Shown here: one piece after another, positions 5,483 to 5,551 of the stretch
How positions within the stretch are numbered: position 1 is the stretch's first letter
Layout of the letters: the number at the start of each line of letters is the position of its first letter
Assembly: GCA_937906765.1 (NCBI GenBank)
Contig: CALCUV010000252.1
Span: 1-5,551, forward strand
Direction: 5' to 3'
Source of the DNA: an uncultured Prevotella sp.
GTDB taxonomy: Bacteria; Bacteroidota; Bacteroidia; Bacteroidales; Bacteroidaceae
Length of the DNA: 5,551 nt
Program-made: the position numbers and the translations under genes
The notes under the pieces: model-generated
Databases searched by the model: none
Seen by the model: only the letters and a program-made list of their open reading frames with translations
Told to the model about the DNA's origin: nothing

Positions 5483-5551
5483 ATGAAAATATTGTTTATC
5501 TGTTTAGGAAATATATGCCGTTCTCCAATGGCAGAATTTGTTTTTAAAGAT
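5483..5551 (+). CDS. Low-molecular-weight protein tyrosine phosphatase, 3'-truncated by window edge
   Basis: The first 23 residues are visible and hold the family's N-terminal phosphate-binding loop, FICLGNICRSPMAE (5-18). This is the CX5R signature, with nucleophile C7, phosphate-binding R13 and following S14. The placement of this loop at the extreme N-terminus is diagnostic for the low-molecular-weight class, usually about 150-160 residues. The later DP general-acid motif lies outside the window, so completeness and activity cannot be judged. The arsenate reductase branch of the same fold remains possible, but the CLGNICRSPMAE form favours a phosphatase. It starts 18 bases after the recA stop and probably shares its transcript. 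Confidence 0.9.
   Translation, partial: MKILFICLGNICRSPMAEFVFKD

Noticed and set aside
1..5551. CRISPR array, insertion sequence, tRNA or integration site
   Set aside because: No regularly spaced long direct repeats, transposase frame, terminal inverted repeats or cloverleaf-like sequence were found; the gaps between genes are all under 300 bases.

Overview
The window looks like a chromosomal housekeeping segment from a member of the Bacteroidota, most likely Bacteroidales and plausibly Prevotella-like; the genus cannot be fixed from this sequence alone. The grounds are a BACON-repeat protein, start codons preceded by A/T-rich leaders with no Shine-Dalgarno sequence, several TAnnTTTG elements of the Bacteroidota -7 type upstream of genes, and protein families with Bacteroidota-style features (a long PpiD-like foldase, and a RecA with an extended N-terminus and no long acidic tail). 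Every supported gene reads on the + strand, and no mobile element, CRISPR array, tRNA or rRNA is visible.

Layout. (1) Positions 1-953 hold the 3' part of a BACON-domain surface or secreted protein, closed by a strong intrinsic terminator at 988-1021. (2) After a 237-base gap with an inverted repeat and a candidate promoter comes a 738-codon PpiD/SurA-type membrane-anchored periplasmic foldase (1191-3407), with its own intrinsic terminator at 3463-3495. (3) Only 33 bases after that terminator starts mtgA (3529-4185), a monofunctional peptidoglycan glycosyltransferase. (4) A structured 253-base gap (4186-4438) leads to recA (4439-5464). (5) A low-molecular-weight protein tyrosine phosphatase gene starts 18 bases after recA and runs off the right edge.

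The genes appear to form separate transcription units rather than one pathway: envelope protein folding (PpiD-like), cell-wall synthesis (MtgA) and recombination/repair (RecA, probably co-transcribed with the phosphatase). I see no new multi-gene system. The part most worth a second look is the recA leader. It has two candidate -7 elements, each touching or next to an inverted repeat, a possible 28-codon upstream ORF whose ATG lies in the loop of one hairpin, and four AACCT motifs spaced 8-9 bases apart just before the recA start. The second notable point is a sharp change in synonymous codon choice inside recA near codon 190, which may mark a recombination boundary.
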